A stretch of 64,000 bases of DNA from Sporisorium sorghi. Taxonomy: Eukaryota; Basidiomycota; Ustilaginomycetes; Ustilaginales; Ustilaginaceae. Positions 9,170-18,085 of the stretch are shown one piece after another. The position numbers and the translations under genes were made by a program. Location of the stretch: positions 39,796 through 103,795 of the forward strand of contig JALCCG010000042.1 of assembly GCA_023212695.1 (NCBI GenBank), in the 5' to 3' direction. A model generated the notes under the pieces. It did no database searches, was not told where the DNA came from, and saw only the letters and a list, made by a program, of their open reading frames with translations. Each line of letters starts with the position of its first letter. The stretch's first letter is position 1.

Positions 9170-9270
9170 TTACAATAATATGATCATTTACTCCACATAT
9201 TTTACGGTTTTTTTTATACTGGCTGCTTCCGAAACACGGTTTCTGCCGATCCGAATGCTTGGTTTTTCTC

Positions 9271-10916
9271 TTATCCTTTTCCCAGACTGTTCAAGTACTC
9301 TTGCGGTGTCATTCCCGTAATCTCCTTGAACACTTTAAAAAAATAGTTATGAGTCGTGAACCCCACTTGATTGCTGATTTCCTTGATGGTATAGCGCCCG
9401 CTTTCCATCAGTTTGCACCCTGCGTCGATTCGTACCCGATTCAAGTATTCCGAGAAGGTCCGCTGCGTCTCCTCCTTGAAAATTCGGCTTAAGTAGGATG
9501 AGTTCAACCCGATGGCGCCTGCCGCTAGCTCCAATGTGACATACCCCGGATATCTCTCCAGGATGAAGTGGATGGCTTGCGTGACATGACGAGAATATGC
9601 CCCGCTCACACGGTGCTGCTTCAGCAGGCCCAGCAAGTCGGCATAGAAGGATAACAGCCACTGCTCCAATTCCCCGACACTGCCCATCCTTCCGAGTTCG
9701 GTTCTTGCAGGAAGCCTGTCCCCTGCTGCTTCAATGGATGGCATCCATGTTTTCAATGCCTTATCACCGGTCTGTATCAGCTCACTGACAATGATCTGAA
9801 CCGTATGCGAATGGATTGGCTGATGGGAGATCGAAGCAAATATGGATGAAATTAAAGCCTGCACATCTTGGGTGTCCAGTCTTTCGATGGAGAGCAGAAG
9901 CTGCTTGTGCTCTTCGATCGTCAAAGAAACGCGCTCTTTGTACCCTCCGGCAAATCCGACAGCGTGGTCCATTATCCTTGGCGGCGTATTCTCGGCGAGC
10001 GGCACCTTGACGGATGAAGCATCTAGTTCCCGCTCAGCTGAGCTGTAACTGGATCCAAGCTGGGATAAGCTGGTGCACACATGTCCTATAGCGGTTACGC
10101 ATCTTAAATTGAGGAATAATTCAAGGGCGTGCTGAATCTTCCTTATTCGTCCATCTGCCTCGCTCATCACGGCAAATTCACTTCGTTCCTTGTTCGCAAA
10201 CACAACAACAAACCGCCCATCCTCCACATAAGCTGCCGTCCGCTCATGGATATCCCCCAAACTCTGCTGCATCATATCCACTACCTGCTGAACCAGCCGA
10301 TTCGTTTGCACATCGCTGTACGATTCCGTCAGCAGCCGAAACGGGATAATCTGCACAGCCGCAGCCGTATAACTGAAGGTCTGGGATACAGGTTATTCCT
10401 CTGGGAGAAGGTTTCAAACTCCAGGCTTGCGTCCATCCCTCCCCGGATCAAATGCACAACATAATCGCGGATCAGAACAGGGTTCATCCTCTCTTCCAGA
10501 GCCTGCCGGGCAATGCGTTCTTCAAGCAGCCGATCCTCCTGCCGCAATGCCAGGACCGCTTTATTCAGCATGGCGGTCAGCGTTGCTCCGTCCAGCCGAT
10601 GCTTCAATACATAATCGATGGACCCGTTCTTCAGGGACTCCCGCACGTAGTCATAGTCATCAAAGCTGCTGAGCATGATGGTCTTAATGGCCGGGAAGCG
10701 TTCTTTGATCGCTCGGTTGAGCTCTACACCGTTCATGCCGGGCATGTTCACGTCAATAATTGCAATATGAGGAGGGGACTGCTCCATCATCGCCAGGGCC
10801 ATGAATCCGTTATGCGCTTGGCCGCACAGCTGAAATCCATGCTCATTCCAGTCGAGTAACGTCCACAGATTATGCCGCACCAGCGGCTCATCGTCGACAA
10901 GCAGCACTTGAAACAT
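9271..10916 (-). pseudogene. YesN-type response regulator with AraC output domain, frameshifted
   Basis: The reading frame from ATG 10916 to 10329 encodes a receiver domain (MFQVLLVDDEPLV start, phospho-acceptor D in IAIIDVNMPGMNG, switch K-like region IDYVLKHRLDGA). A second frame, open from 10392 to 9271, encodes the linker and a C-terminal AraC DNA-binding domain (two HTH motifs, ending NYFFKVFKEITGMTPQEYL). The frames meet near 10384-10387, where one missing C in a C-run would explain the break. The gene follows the sensor kinase by 3 bp, as expected for an intact pair. The break may be a real mutation or a sequencing error; I cannot tell. Confidence 0.82.
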
Positions 10917-10919
10917 CGC

Positions 10920-12719
10920 TTATATCACCTCTTGTTCGGATTCTCCCTTACGCTCCGTAAGTTTCGGCAGCCGGATCTCAACCTTGGTATACAGACCCGG
11001 CTCACTGTACAACTTGACGCCGTATGAATGACCATACAGGTGTACGATCCGTTCATGCACGTTACGCACCCCCATTCCGCTAAAACGGGACGTATTCCCG
11101 CTCTTTCCCTTCTCACCCAACAAAGCAGCCTTCTGCCTCTCTGTCATACCCTTGCCATGGTCGATCACTTCAATCTTGAGGTCGCCCCCCTCTTCGCTTA
11201 CGCGTATCAGCACAAGTCCCTCCCGCTCCAGCGGTCCGATACCATGAATAATGGCATTCTCCACAAGAGGTTGCAGCATCAGCTTCAGCACCCGATATTC
11301 CAGCAAAGCATCATCCTCAATCTGGGCAACCATCCGGATCGGCTCCATATACCTGTACTTGACGATGGAGATATAGCGTTCAACATAATCCAGTTCCTCC
11401 CGCATCGTTAGAAATTCGCTTGAATTGCCCAGAACCCCGCGCATGAGCTCAATCAACGATCCCGACACTTCTTCGATGTTCGGCACGCCGTTCATCTTGG
11501 CCAGATACTTAATGGTGTTCAGCGAATTATATAAAAAATGAGGATGAATCTGCGCCTGAAGGGCCGTTAACTCGGCTTCCCGCTTGGCCCTCTCACTGAC
11601 CCGGATTCCTTCCATCAGCCGCTTCAAATCCTCCACCATGCTGATAAAGACGCGGTACAGCTGCCCGGTCTCATCCTCGCCCTTGATCTCCTTCCTGGGA
11701 AACGTTAAATTCCCCTCCTTCACCAACATCATCAACGATTTCAATCTCCGGATATTAAGGGTGATCCGCGAAGACACCTGCAGCGACCCGATGAGAACCA
11801 CAACAAAGACGATGACCGACACCTCCGCCAGCAGCTTGCGCAGCCTTGCCGATTCGCTCAGCAGCGAATCCATCGGAATCAACGCCAGCGTGGTCCAGCC
11901 CGTATAACCGGATCGGCGGCTGACCACGATATAGTCTCTCCCGTCAATAACTTGCTTGATAGCATCACCATTACCTGCAAGCTCCTGATTGAGGCCGACA
12001 ATCCTTTCGGATAAAGGGGCAAAAGACGGTGCCGATTCGGCCTCATAAACGAACCCGCCCTGCTTGTCCAGCACATAGATCATGCTGTCCGTAGTCGGCT
12101 TCACGCCGTAGGTTTTTTGGATAAAATCATAATTCAAGTCCACCATGACCACCCCGATCGGTTCACGATTGTAGCGGATCTCCCGCCCTACCGTGATGGC
12201 GTCCGACACCCCCGTCTGCTTGAAATACGCATGGCGGGATCCGTTCTGCAGCATATAATCCAGCATCGGTGACCCCAGCACCGTCCTGTCCAGCCACGGC
12301 CCACCGGAGAAATACACCTTTCCGCTCAGACCGACCACAGCGATCCGTGTAATGTAGGGCTTATAATCGATCAGAACGGACAGGAACTCATCGATCCGCT
12401 TCTGCTCCTGAAACCACTCATAACTGATCTCTTCATTCGGGCTTAACAGGGTGTCAATCACCGTGTTTTTGTTGGTCACCACAACGGTGTTCAACCGATC
12501 GATCTCTTCCAGCATCATATTCAGCGATTCATCCGCCTGCCGAATGCTGTCCGATACCGAGGTGACCGCATTGTGCATGATCGTCTCACGCATGCTCATG
12601 TAAACAATGACCGTAATCGAGACAATGGACACGAGGGTAACCGCACTAAACGCAATGAATATTTTCCCTTGAATGCTTCGACCGGGCGATATCCACCTCT
12701 GAATCGTAGAGAGCTTCAT
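10920..12719 (-). CDS. YesM-type sensor histidine kinase
   Basis: 599 residues from ATG 12719, with AAGGAG 8-9 nt upstream. Layout: N-terminal membrane helix (~25-45), large extracellular dCache-like sensor (~45-300), second helix, HAMP, then His kinase with phospho-site H in QAQIHPHFLYNSLNTI. The ATPase domain shows N box MLQPLVENAIIHG, and GKGMT and SGMGVRNVHERI motifs. It is paired with the response regulator immediately downstream and most likely controls the arabinosyl transporter genes. The extracellular sensor may detect the bound solute-binding protein or the sugar. Confidence 0.93.
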   Translation of the reverse strand: MKLSTIQRWISPGRSIQGKIFIAFSAVTLVSIVSITVIVYMSMRETIMHNAVTSVSDSIRQADESLNMMLEEIDRLNTVVVTNKNTVIDTLLSPNEEISYEWFQEQKRIDEFLSVLIDYKPYITRIAVVGLSGKVYFSGGPWLDRTVLGSPMLDYMLQNGSRHAYFKQTGVSDAITVGREIRYNREPIGVVMVDLNYDFIQKTYGVKPTTDSMIYVLDKQGGFVYEAESAPSFAPLSERIVGLNQELAGNGDAIKQVIDGRDYIVVSRRSGYTGWTTLALIPMDSLLSESARLRKLLAEVSVIVFVVVLIGSLQVSSRITLNIRRLKSLMMLVKEGNLTFPRKEIKGEDETGQLYRVFISMVEDLKRLMEGIRVSERAKREAELTALQAQIHPHFLYNSLNTIKYLAKMNGVPNIEEVSGSLIELMRGVLGNSSEFLTMREELDYVERYISIVKYRYMEPIRMVAQIEDDALLEYRVLKLMLQPLVENAIIHGIGPLEREGLVLIRVSEEGGDLKIEVIDHGKGMTERQKAALLGEKGKSGNTSRFSGMGVRNVHERIVHLYGHSYGVKLYSEPGLYTKVEIRLPKLTERKGESEQEVI

Positions 12720-12750
12720 AGCGAATTCTCCTTTTTCAAGATCAAGCGAA

Positions 12751-12779
12751 ATTATAAGTAACCGTTTACAAAATGTCAT
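12751..12779 (-). promoter_or_regulatory. Kinase promoter with cre site inside the spacer
   Basis: Minus strand -35 ATGACA (12774-12779), 17-bp spacer, -10 TATAAT (12751-12756). The spacer contains TTGTAAACGGTTACT (12757-12771), a full match to the cre consensus WTGNAANCGNWNNCW. CcpA bound here would block RNA polymerase, so kinase and regulator should be catabolite repressed. Confidence 0.75.
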
Positions 12780-12806
12780 TCACATGGTCATTCCCATGGT
12801 ACGCAC

Positions 12807-13661
12807 TCAGCATTGGGTTCCCCGCATGGTAACGGGAGGCACCTTGTAATAAATCTTGAAGGCTCTTGTGAATGAGTATAAATTGGGATAGCCAAGAGAC
12901 AGGGCAATCTCCGTAATCGTTGCGTCCGTTTCGGTCAGCAATCGTTTCGCCTTCTCCATCCGTATCTTCTGCATGTATTTTAACGGAGGCATCCCTACCT
13001 GACTGGTGAACATATTGGAGAAGTACGAACGGTGCACCCCCGCAAATTCAGCCACCTGCTGTACCGAAATCCCTTCGGTCGCGTGAAGTTCCATGTAATC
13101 CAAACACTCATGAATCCATCCCGCAAGCTCTGTCGGCTGCGAAGAAACCGTGTCCGGCACCAGTCCGGCAAGCAGTCCGTAGATCAAGCCATGCAGTTCC
13201 AGTGAAACCGAGGGCTTCCAGCGTTCCACGCCAGCCAGGGCATGAATCGCGCTTTCCGACGACTCCTTGACCCGGGCGGATAACATTTGTTTGCCAAACG
13301 GGCTATCCGGAAGCAAACCGGCAAGCTCCAATAACGGCTTGACCCTGTTGCCGTCCAATGCGAGCCAGCTCATTTGCAGCGGAGAATCCGAGGGAAGCAT
13401 GTGGTAGTAATAGGTCCGCCCCGGAAACAGGCAGAACACATCGTTCTTCTGCAGATCCACCCGTTTACCGTCGAACTCAAGCCGGACCATGCCTTCATGC
13501 ACAAAATGCAGACTGTAACACTCGATCCGTTTCGGTCCGACCTTGTAATTGGGCTTGGCTGCAGTTCGTCCTGCCCGAACCGGCCAAATTTGTTCCTCCT
13601 TATCCAAATATCCCGGCGTATAGTAGATGAATTCCGCATACTCGTATTCATATTCCTGCAT
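12807..13661 (-). CDS. AraC family transcriptional regulator
   Basis: 284 residues, SD AAGGAGGGG upstream of ATG 13661. N-terminal cupin-like sensing domain (~40-150, with LEFDGKRVDLQKNDVFCLFPG), C-terminal AraC domain with two HTH motifs (SVQQVAEFAGVHRSYFSNMF and ITEIALSLGYPNLYSFTRAF). It is divergent from the sulfatase operon across 125 bp and probably regulates it. A role in the arabinofuranosidase locus on its other side is also possible. Confidence 0.9.
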   Translation of the reverse strand: MQEYEYEYAEFIYYTPGYLDKEEQIWPVRAGRTAAKPNYKVGPKRIECYSLHFVHEGMVRLEFDGKRVDLQKNDVFCLFPGRTYYYHMLPSDSPLQMSWLALDGNRVKPLLELAGLLPDSPFGKQMLSARVKESSESAIHALAGVERWKPSVSLELHGLIYGLLAGLVPDTVSSQPTELAGWIHECLDYMELHATEGISVQQVAEFAGVHRSYFSNMFTSQVGMPPLKYMQKIRMEKAKRLLTETDATITEIALSLGYPNLYSFTRAFKIYYKVPPVTMRGTQC

Positions 13662-13786
13662 TTGGCGACGCCCCTCCTTTCCTTCATTTTTTGCTTAATC
13701 ATAACAAAATGACAACAAAAATATAACACTAAGCTATTTTTATAACTGACTTTTTTCAATATTATCATACTAGGAGGGGATTACAC

Positions 13787-15325
13787 TTGTCGAGAACACC
13801 TAACATTTTGCTAATAACGAGTGATCAACAGCATTGGAACACCATCGGTGCATTTCAGTCTGAAATTTCCACGCCGAATCTGGACCGTCTCGCCCGGCAA
13901 GGGACAACGTTCGATCGGGCCTATTGCCCCAATCCCACCTGCACCCCCAGCAGAGCATCCATCATTACCGGAATGTATCCCAGTCAGCATGGAGCATGGA
14001 CTTTGGGTACAAAACTGCTGGAAGACCGCCACACCGTGGGTCAAAGCTTCAAGGAAGCCGGATATCGAACGGGTCTTGTCGGCAAAGCTCATTTTCAGCC
14101 ACTGAAATCCACGGATGTTTATCCTTCGCTGGAAGCGTACCCGATCCTTCAGGATTTGGAATATTGGAGAAATTTCCATGGACCATTTTACGGATTCGAC
14201 CATGTTGAACTGGCCCGCAACCACACCAATGAAGCCCATGTCGGTCAACATTATGCACAATGGCTGGAAGAACAAGGGTGTGCCAACTGGCGGGAATACT
14301 TCCTGCCGCCGACGGGAACCATGGATCCTTCCCGGACGTACACATGGCCCATCCCGGAGAAATACCATTACAACGCCTGGATTGCCGAACGAACCGGCTC
14401 CCTTTTGGACCAATACCAGAGCTCGGATGACCCTTTCTTTCTGTGGGCCAGCTTCTTCGACCCGCATCCGGAATATCTGGCCCCGGAACCGTGGGACTCG
14501 ATGTATGACCCTGACGAACTGACCATCCCATCCGTAACACCGGGAGAGCATGACCGGAATCCGCCGCATTTCCAGTTGACGCAAGAGGACGATCCGGACT
14601 TCTCACATCTTGCAGAGACGGGGTATGGCATACACGGCTACCGTTCCCATCACTATTACGAGTATGGCGCAAAGGCACGATTAACGGAGTATGACAAGAA
14701 AAAGCTTGTCGCCGTGTATTACGGCATGATCAGCCTGATGGACAAATATATCGGCAAAATCCTCGATAAACTGGATGATCTGGGACTGGCGGAGAATACC
14801 GTCGTTGTATTCACAACGGATCACGGCCACTTCTTCGGCCAGCACGGCCTTCAAGCCAAGGGAGGGTTCCATTACGAGGATTTAATCCGGATTCCGTTTA
14901 TGGTAAGGTACCCCGATCAGGTGCCTGCCGGAAAAAAATCAAATGCCATGCAATCCCTGGTCGATCTGGCCCCGACCTTCCTATCGCTCTGCAACGTTCC
15001 GATTCCGCACGCCATGACGGGCGTCGACCAAAAGGACGTGTGGCTCGGCAAGAAGGCGGCCGCTCGGGAGCATGCCCTCTGCGAGTTCCGGCACGAGCCG
15101 ACAACGATTCATCAAAAAACGTATGTCGAACAGCGTTATAAGATCACCGTCTATTACAATCAATCCTACGGTGAGCTGTTCGACCTTGAGACCGATCCTA
15201 ACGAGCTGCATAACCTGTGGAACGAGCCGGAGCACGAGCAGCTGAAGGCCGAGCTATTGCTCAAATATATCTGGGCCGAGCTTGGCAAGGAACCGATGCC
15301 GATGCCCAGAATCCATCATGCGTAA
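13787..15325 (+). CDS. Cys-type sulfatase (arylsulfatase family)
   Basis: 512 residues from TTG 13787, with AGGAGGGG 7 nt upstream. It hydrolyses sulfate esters after conversion of a cysteine to formylglycine. The sulfatase signature is CTPSR at residues 52-56, so C52 is the modified residue. Calcium ligands are visible at D13 in the NILLITSDQQ segment and in VVVFTTDHGH. No signal peptide, so it acts in the cytosol, probably on imported sulfated sugars. Its stop overlaps the start of the next gene (TAATG). The enzyme that would make formylglycine is encoded three genes downstream. Confidence 0.93.
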   Translation: MSRTPNILLITSDQQHWNTIGAFQSEISTPNLDRLARQGTTFDRAYCPNPTCTPSRASIITGMYPSQHGAWTLGTKLLEDRHTVGQSFKEAGYRTGLVGKAHFQPLKSTDVYPSLEAYPILQDLEYWRNFHGPFYGFDHVELARNHTNEAHVGQHYAQWLEEQGCANWREYFLPPTGTMDPSRTYTWPIPEKYHYNAWIAERTGSLLDQYQSSDDPFFLWASFFDPHPEYLAPEPWDSMYDPDELTIPSVTPGEHDRNPPHFQLTQEDDPDFSHLAETGYGIHGYRSHHYYEYGAKARLTEYDKKKLVAVYYGMISLMDKYIGKILDKLDDLGLAENTVVVFTTDHGHFFGQHGLQAKGGFHYEDLIRIPFMVRYPDQVPAGKKSNAMQSLVDLAPTFLSLCNVPIPHAMTGVDQKDVWLGKKAAAREHALCEFRHEPTTIHQKTYVEQRYKITVYYNQSYGELFDLETDPNELHNLWNEPEHEQLKAELLLKYIWAELGKEPMPMPRIHHA

Positions 15326-15972
15326 TGGAAATCATGAGAGATCGCATCAAGGGACTGAAGCATAAATTCAAGCTGCTGAACCAGCTGTTCTGGACCTTCT
15401 TCCGCATCGGGCCCTCCACCTTCGGAGGCGGGTATGCCATGCTGCCGATTATTGAGCGCGAAGTGGTGAGCAAGAAAAAATGGATGCAAGAGGATGAAAT
15501 CGGTGAGCTTATATCGCTCGCCGGCTCAGCTCCCGGAGGCGTTGGCGTCAATGCGGCTGCCATCATCGGCCACCGTCAGGCTGGCGTTGCCGGAGCTGTG
15601 TCGGCGGTCATCGGAGTGACATGTCCCACGTTTCTGATTGTGATTCTGATCAGCATATTTGCCATGGTGTTCCGAAACCAGCCTAAAGTCGAAGCTGCTC
15701 TAAAGGGGATGAACGGTGCCATTATAGCGCTAATCCTCATGGCAGCATATCGGATGGCCAAGTATTCCGTCTTTGACAGGACGACAGCGATAGCTGCCCT
15801 TGCTACCGTCTCCGTGCTGTTATTTGCTGGTGTCCACCCCCTCTATCTTATAGCTCTGGGTTTGTTATGCGGCATGACGGTCATCCGGATCAAACTACGG
15901 CTTGGACTTCGGGCCCGGACCGAGAAGCAGACAGCAACCGGCAGCCCTTCGGAGCTGGAGTATTACATTTAA
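15325..15972 (+). CDS. Chromate transporter family protein, half-size (CHR, first of pair)
   Basis: 215 residues. ATG 15325 overlaps the sulfatase stop, showing translational coupling. A single CHR domain with about six membrane segments; motif FRIGPSTFGGGYAMLP near residue 30 and LAGSAPGGVGVNAAAIIG after it are hallmarks. Short-chain CHR proteins work as pairs, as in Bacillus subtilis YwrB/YwrA. The family moves chromate and possibly sulfate. Here, between a sulfatase and its activating enzyme, export of released sulfate is a reasonable guess, not shown. Confidence 0.88.
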   Translation: MEIMRDRIKGLKHKFKLLNQLFWTFFRIGPSTFGGGYAMLPIIEREVVSKKKWMQEDEIGELISLAGSAPGGVGVNAAAIIGHRQAGVAGAVSAVIGVTCPTFLIVILISIFAMVFRNQPKVEAALKGMNGAIIALILMAAYRMAKYSVFDRTTAIAALATVSVLLFAGVHPLYLIALGLLCGMTVIRIKLRLGLRARTEKQTATGSPSELEYYI

Positions 15973-15998
15973 GCGAGAGAAATCGGGGCGATCGAATC

Positions 15999-16529
15999 AT
16001 GTATTGGGACTTGTTTATCATGTTTATAAGCGTAGGCCTTGTGTCGTTTGGCGGCGGTTATGCAGTCATTCCGATGATTCAGTATGAGGTCACGGAAAAA
16101 GGATGGCTGACAGCCGCGGAGTTCCAACAGACAGTGGCGCTGGCTGGAATGGCGCCCGGCTCGATTGCAACCAATGCCGCCACGCTGATCGGCTATGAAA
16201 CAGCAGGCTATCTCGGAGCCGCCGTCTCCACCGCTGGGATCATTATCCCGTCGTTGATCGTTGTTGTGCTGCTCTCTGCCTTCTTCTACCGCTTGCAGGA
16301 CAATCCATGGCTGAAATCTTCCCTGTACGGCTTGCGGCCTGTAACGACCGGGCTCATTCTATATGCAGCCATTCACTTTGGCTTGTCAAATGAAGGCGCA
16401 GCGATAACCTGGGGCATCGTCCCCACGCTCCTTATCAGTGGTGCTTGCCTGTATCTCTTGCTGAAGCACAAGCTCCACCCGCTGCTCCTTCTCATTGTCG
16501 CCGGCGCTGCCGGCATTGTTTTATTCTAA
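15999..16529 (+). CDS. Chromate transporter family protein, half-size (CHR, second of pair)
   Basis: 176 residues from ATG 15999. It starts MYWDLFIMFISVGLVSFGGG, the CHR signature without extra N-terminal residues, followed by LAGMAPGSIATNAATLIGY, the partner motif of the first half. It lies 26 bp after the first half and should form the heterodimer with it. The pair is in a sulfatase operon, which points to sulfate or another oxyanion as substrate. Confidence 0.87.
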   Translation: MYWDLFIMFISVGLVSFGGGYAVIPMIQYEVTEKGWLTAAEFQQTVALAGMAPGSIATNAATLIGYETAGYLGAAVSTAGIIIPSLIVVVLLSAFFYRLQDNPWLKSSLYGLRPVTTGLILYAAIHFGLSNEGAAITWGIVPTLLISGACLYLLLKHKLHPLLLLIVAGAAGIVLF

Positions 16530-16549
16530 CTTGAACTGGGAGGTGCATG

Positions 16550-17527
16550 ATGGAATCCCAACCGTCCTGCTGCACCGCAGCACGAAACAGGCTGAACGTC
16601 TCGGCCCCAACTCCTGCTGCAGGCCAGGCAGCGTTACCTGGCATGACGATTGCCGAATCCGAGAAGGACCGTATGGTTCAGCTTCCTGGCGGTCTATTTC
16701 TGATGGGCACCTCCGATCAGGAAGCCAATCCGTATGATGGAGAAGGACCCGTTCGGGAAGTAAATGTCAACGCTTTTGCGATTGCTCCCTATACGGTGAC
16801 CAACAGCGATTTCGTCCGTTTCATACAAGCGACCGGATATAGGACAGAAGCTGAGAAGTTTGGCTGGTCGTATGTGTTTCACTTGTTCTTGACCGAACAG
16901 GCTGCTGCGGCAACACAGGCCCCGGCCCATACGCCATGGTGGAGAGCGGTACCCGGTGCGGACTGGGCTCATCCGGAAGGCCCCGGGTCAAGGCTCGTTC
17001 ATCGTATGGACCATCCCGTCGTCCATGTGTCCTGGAACGATGCCGACGCCTACTGCAAGTGGGCCGGAGTCAGGCTGCCCACGGAAGCCGAATGGGAATA
17101 TGCCGCACGCGGCGGACTCGTGCAGAAACGATACCCTTGGGGCGATGAATTGAAGCCTGCTGGAGAGTTTCGCTGCAATATCTGGCAGGGGAGGTTTCCC
17201 GTGAAGAACCATGCCAGCGATGGTTATCCTGGCACGGCACCGGTTGGAGCCTATCGGCCGAACGGGTACGGTCTGTATCAGATGTCGGGCAATGTGTGGG
17301 AATGGTGCTCGGATTGGTATGACCGAAGCTATGATGTGACTGGACACACGGACAATCCCAAGGGACCACTGGAAGGACAAGAACGAGTCATGCGCGGCGG
17401 CTCCTATTTATGCCATCGATCCTATTGCAATCGCTATCGCGTTGCCGCAAGGAACAAAAATACGCCGGACAGCTCATCCAGTCATGTCGGATTCCGCTGC
17501 GTCAAGGATATGGGTTATCTATCGTAG
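16550..17527 (+). CDS. Formylglycine-generating enzyme (SUMF1/FGE family)
   Basis: 325 residues. ATG 16550 is preferred over ATG 16547 because GGAGG then lies 6 nt away. The FGE-sulfatase fold is seen from VQLPGGLFLMGTS through HVGFRCV. The active-site pair is C288 and C293 in the segment GGSYLCHRSYCNRYRVAAR; the C-x4-C spacing equals that of human and Streptomyces FGE, so this is a true formylglycine generator and not a distant paralogue. It should oxidise C52 of the sulfatase encoded in the same operon. The first ~40 residues are low in similarity and hold an unexplained CC pair. Confidence 0.92.
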   Translation: MESQPSCCTAARNRLNVSAPTPAAGQAALPGMTIAESEKDRMVQLPGGLFLMGTSDQEANPYDGEGPVREVNVNAFAIAPYTVTNSDFVRFIQATGYRTEAEKFGWSYVFHLFLTEQAAAATQAPAHTPWWRAVPGADWAHPEGPGSRLVHRMDHPVVHVSWNDADAYCKWAGVRLPTEAEWEYAARGGLVQKRYPWGDELKPAGEFRCNIWQGRFPVKNHASDGYPGTAPVGAYRPNGYGLYQMSGNVWEWCSDWYDRSYDVTGHTDNPKGPLEGQERVMRGGSYLCHRSYCNRYRVAARNKNTPDSSSSHVGFRCVKDMGYLS

Positions 17528-17764
17528 TCTTGGGGGATCAAGCCATATCGTGTACAATAAGTCCACTCATGCTCCTTAGACACACATATCCTGTATCATA
17601 GGGAAGTTTGGTGACATTAACACACCTTATAGATAATGTAATAACCAGGGAGTATCTTCCTGATCTAACCTGTGTGATTGGTGGAACAGAATATAGATTG
17701 CTTCATTCCGCTAGTAACTTAGTGTAGTTGTTGTTTAAATCGGCCTCTTGTTCTGCCAAAGAAA

Positions 17765-17802
17765 AAGACTAGTAAAATCAGGAATCTGATTTCACTAGTC
17801 TT
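17765..17802 (-). terminator. Rho-independent terminator
   Basis: AAGACTAGTGAAATCAG paired with its complement, with one G-U, around a 4-nt loop. It is followed by TTTTTC on the minus strand. It closes the transporter cluster that begins at 22417. It may also end the FGE operon from the other side, though no T-run is seen there. Confidence 0.85.
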
Positions 17803-17839
17803 ATACATTCGTCTCATTTAAACCATTTCTTTTAAAACT

Positions 17840-18025
17840 CTATTGTTTTCGTTTACCAAACGCCCACAGACCAACACAGGCTAATACTGCCCCAAAGCCC
17901 ATCAACACTCCCTGAACGGCCTCTTTCAGCATAGAACCTGTAGTATCCATAGTTGTTCCAAGCAGAATAAGCAGGACCGCTGAGATCAAGACCATCATCA
18001 TACTTTGATTCTTACCCATTGTCAT
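17840..18025 (-). CDS. Small membrane protein, unknown function
   Basis: 61 residues from ATG 18025, with GGAGG 11 nt upstream. Two hydrophobic stretches (MMMVLISAVLLILLG and a second from VLMGFGAVLACVGLWAF) with a short KRKQ tail predict two membrane helices. It is the last gene of the ABC transporter cluster, 60 bp after the permease. I do not recognise a family; a transporter accessory subunit is possible. Confidence 0.6.
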   Translation of the reverse strand: MTMGKNQSMMMVLISAVLLILLGTTMDTTGSMLKEAVQGVLMGFGAVLACVGLWAFGKRKQ

Positions 18026-18085
18026 GTCTATCTTTACCTCCATGTACCTTTTATTTTGGTTTAAAGCCTCTTGTTCTTACTTTGA

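Noticed and set aside
10329..10392. Programmed ribosomal frameshift in the response regulator
   Set aside because: No slippery heptamer and no downstream structure were recognised at the junction; a one-base deletion in a C-run is simpler.
15325..16529. CHR pair as a dedicated chromate resistance locus
   Set aside because: No chrB or other metal resistance gene is present, and the genes are coupled to a sulfatase and FGE.
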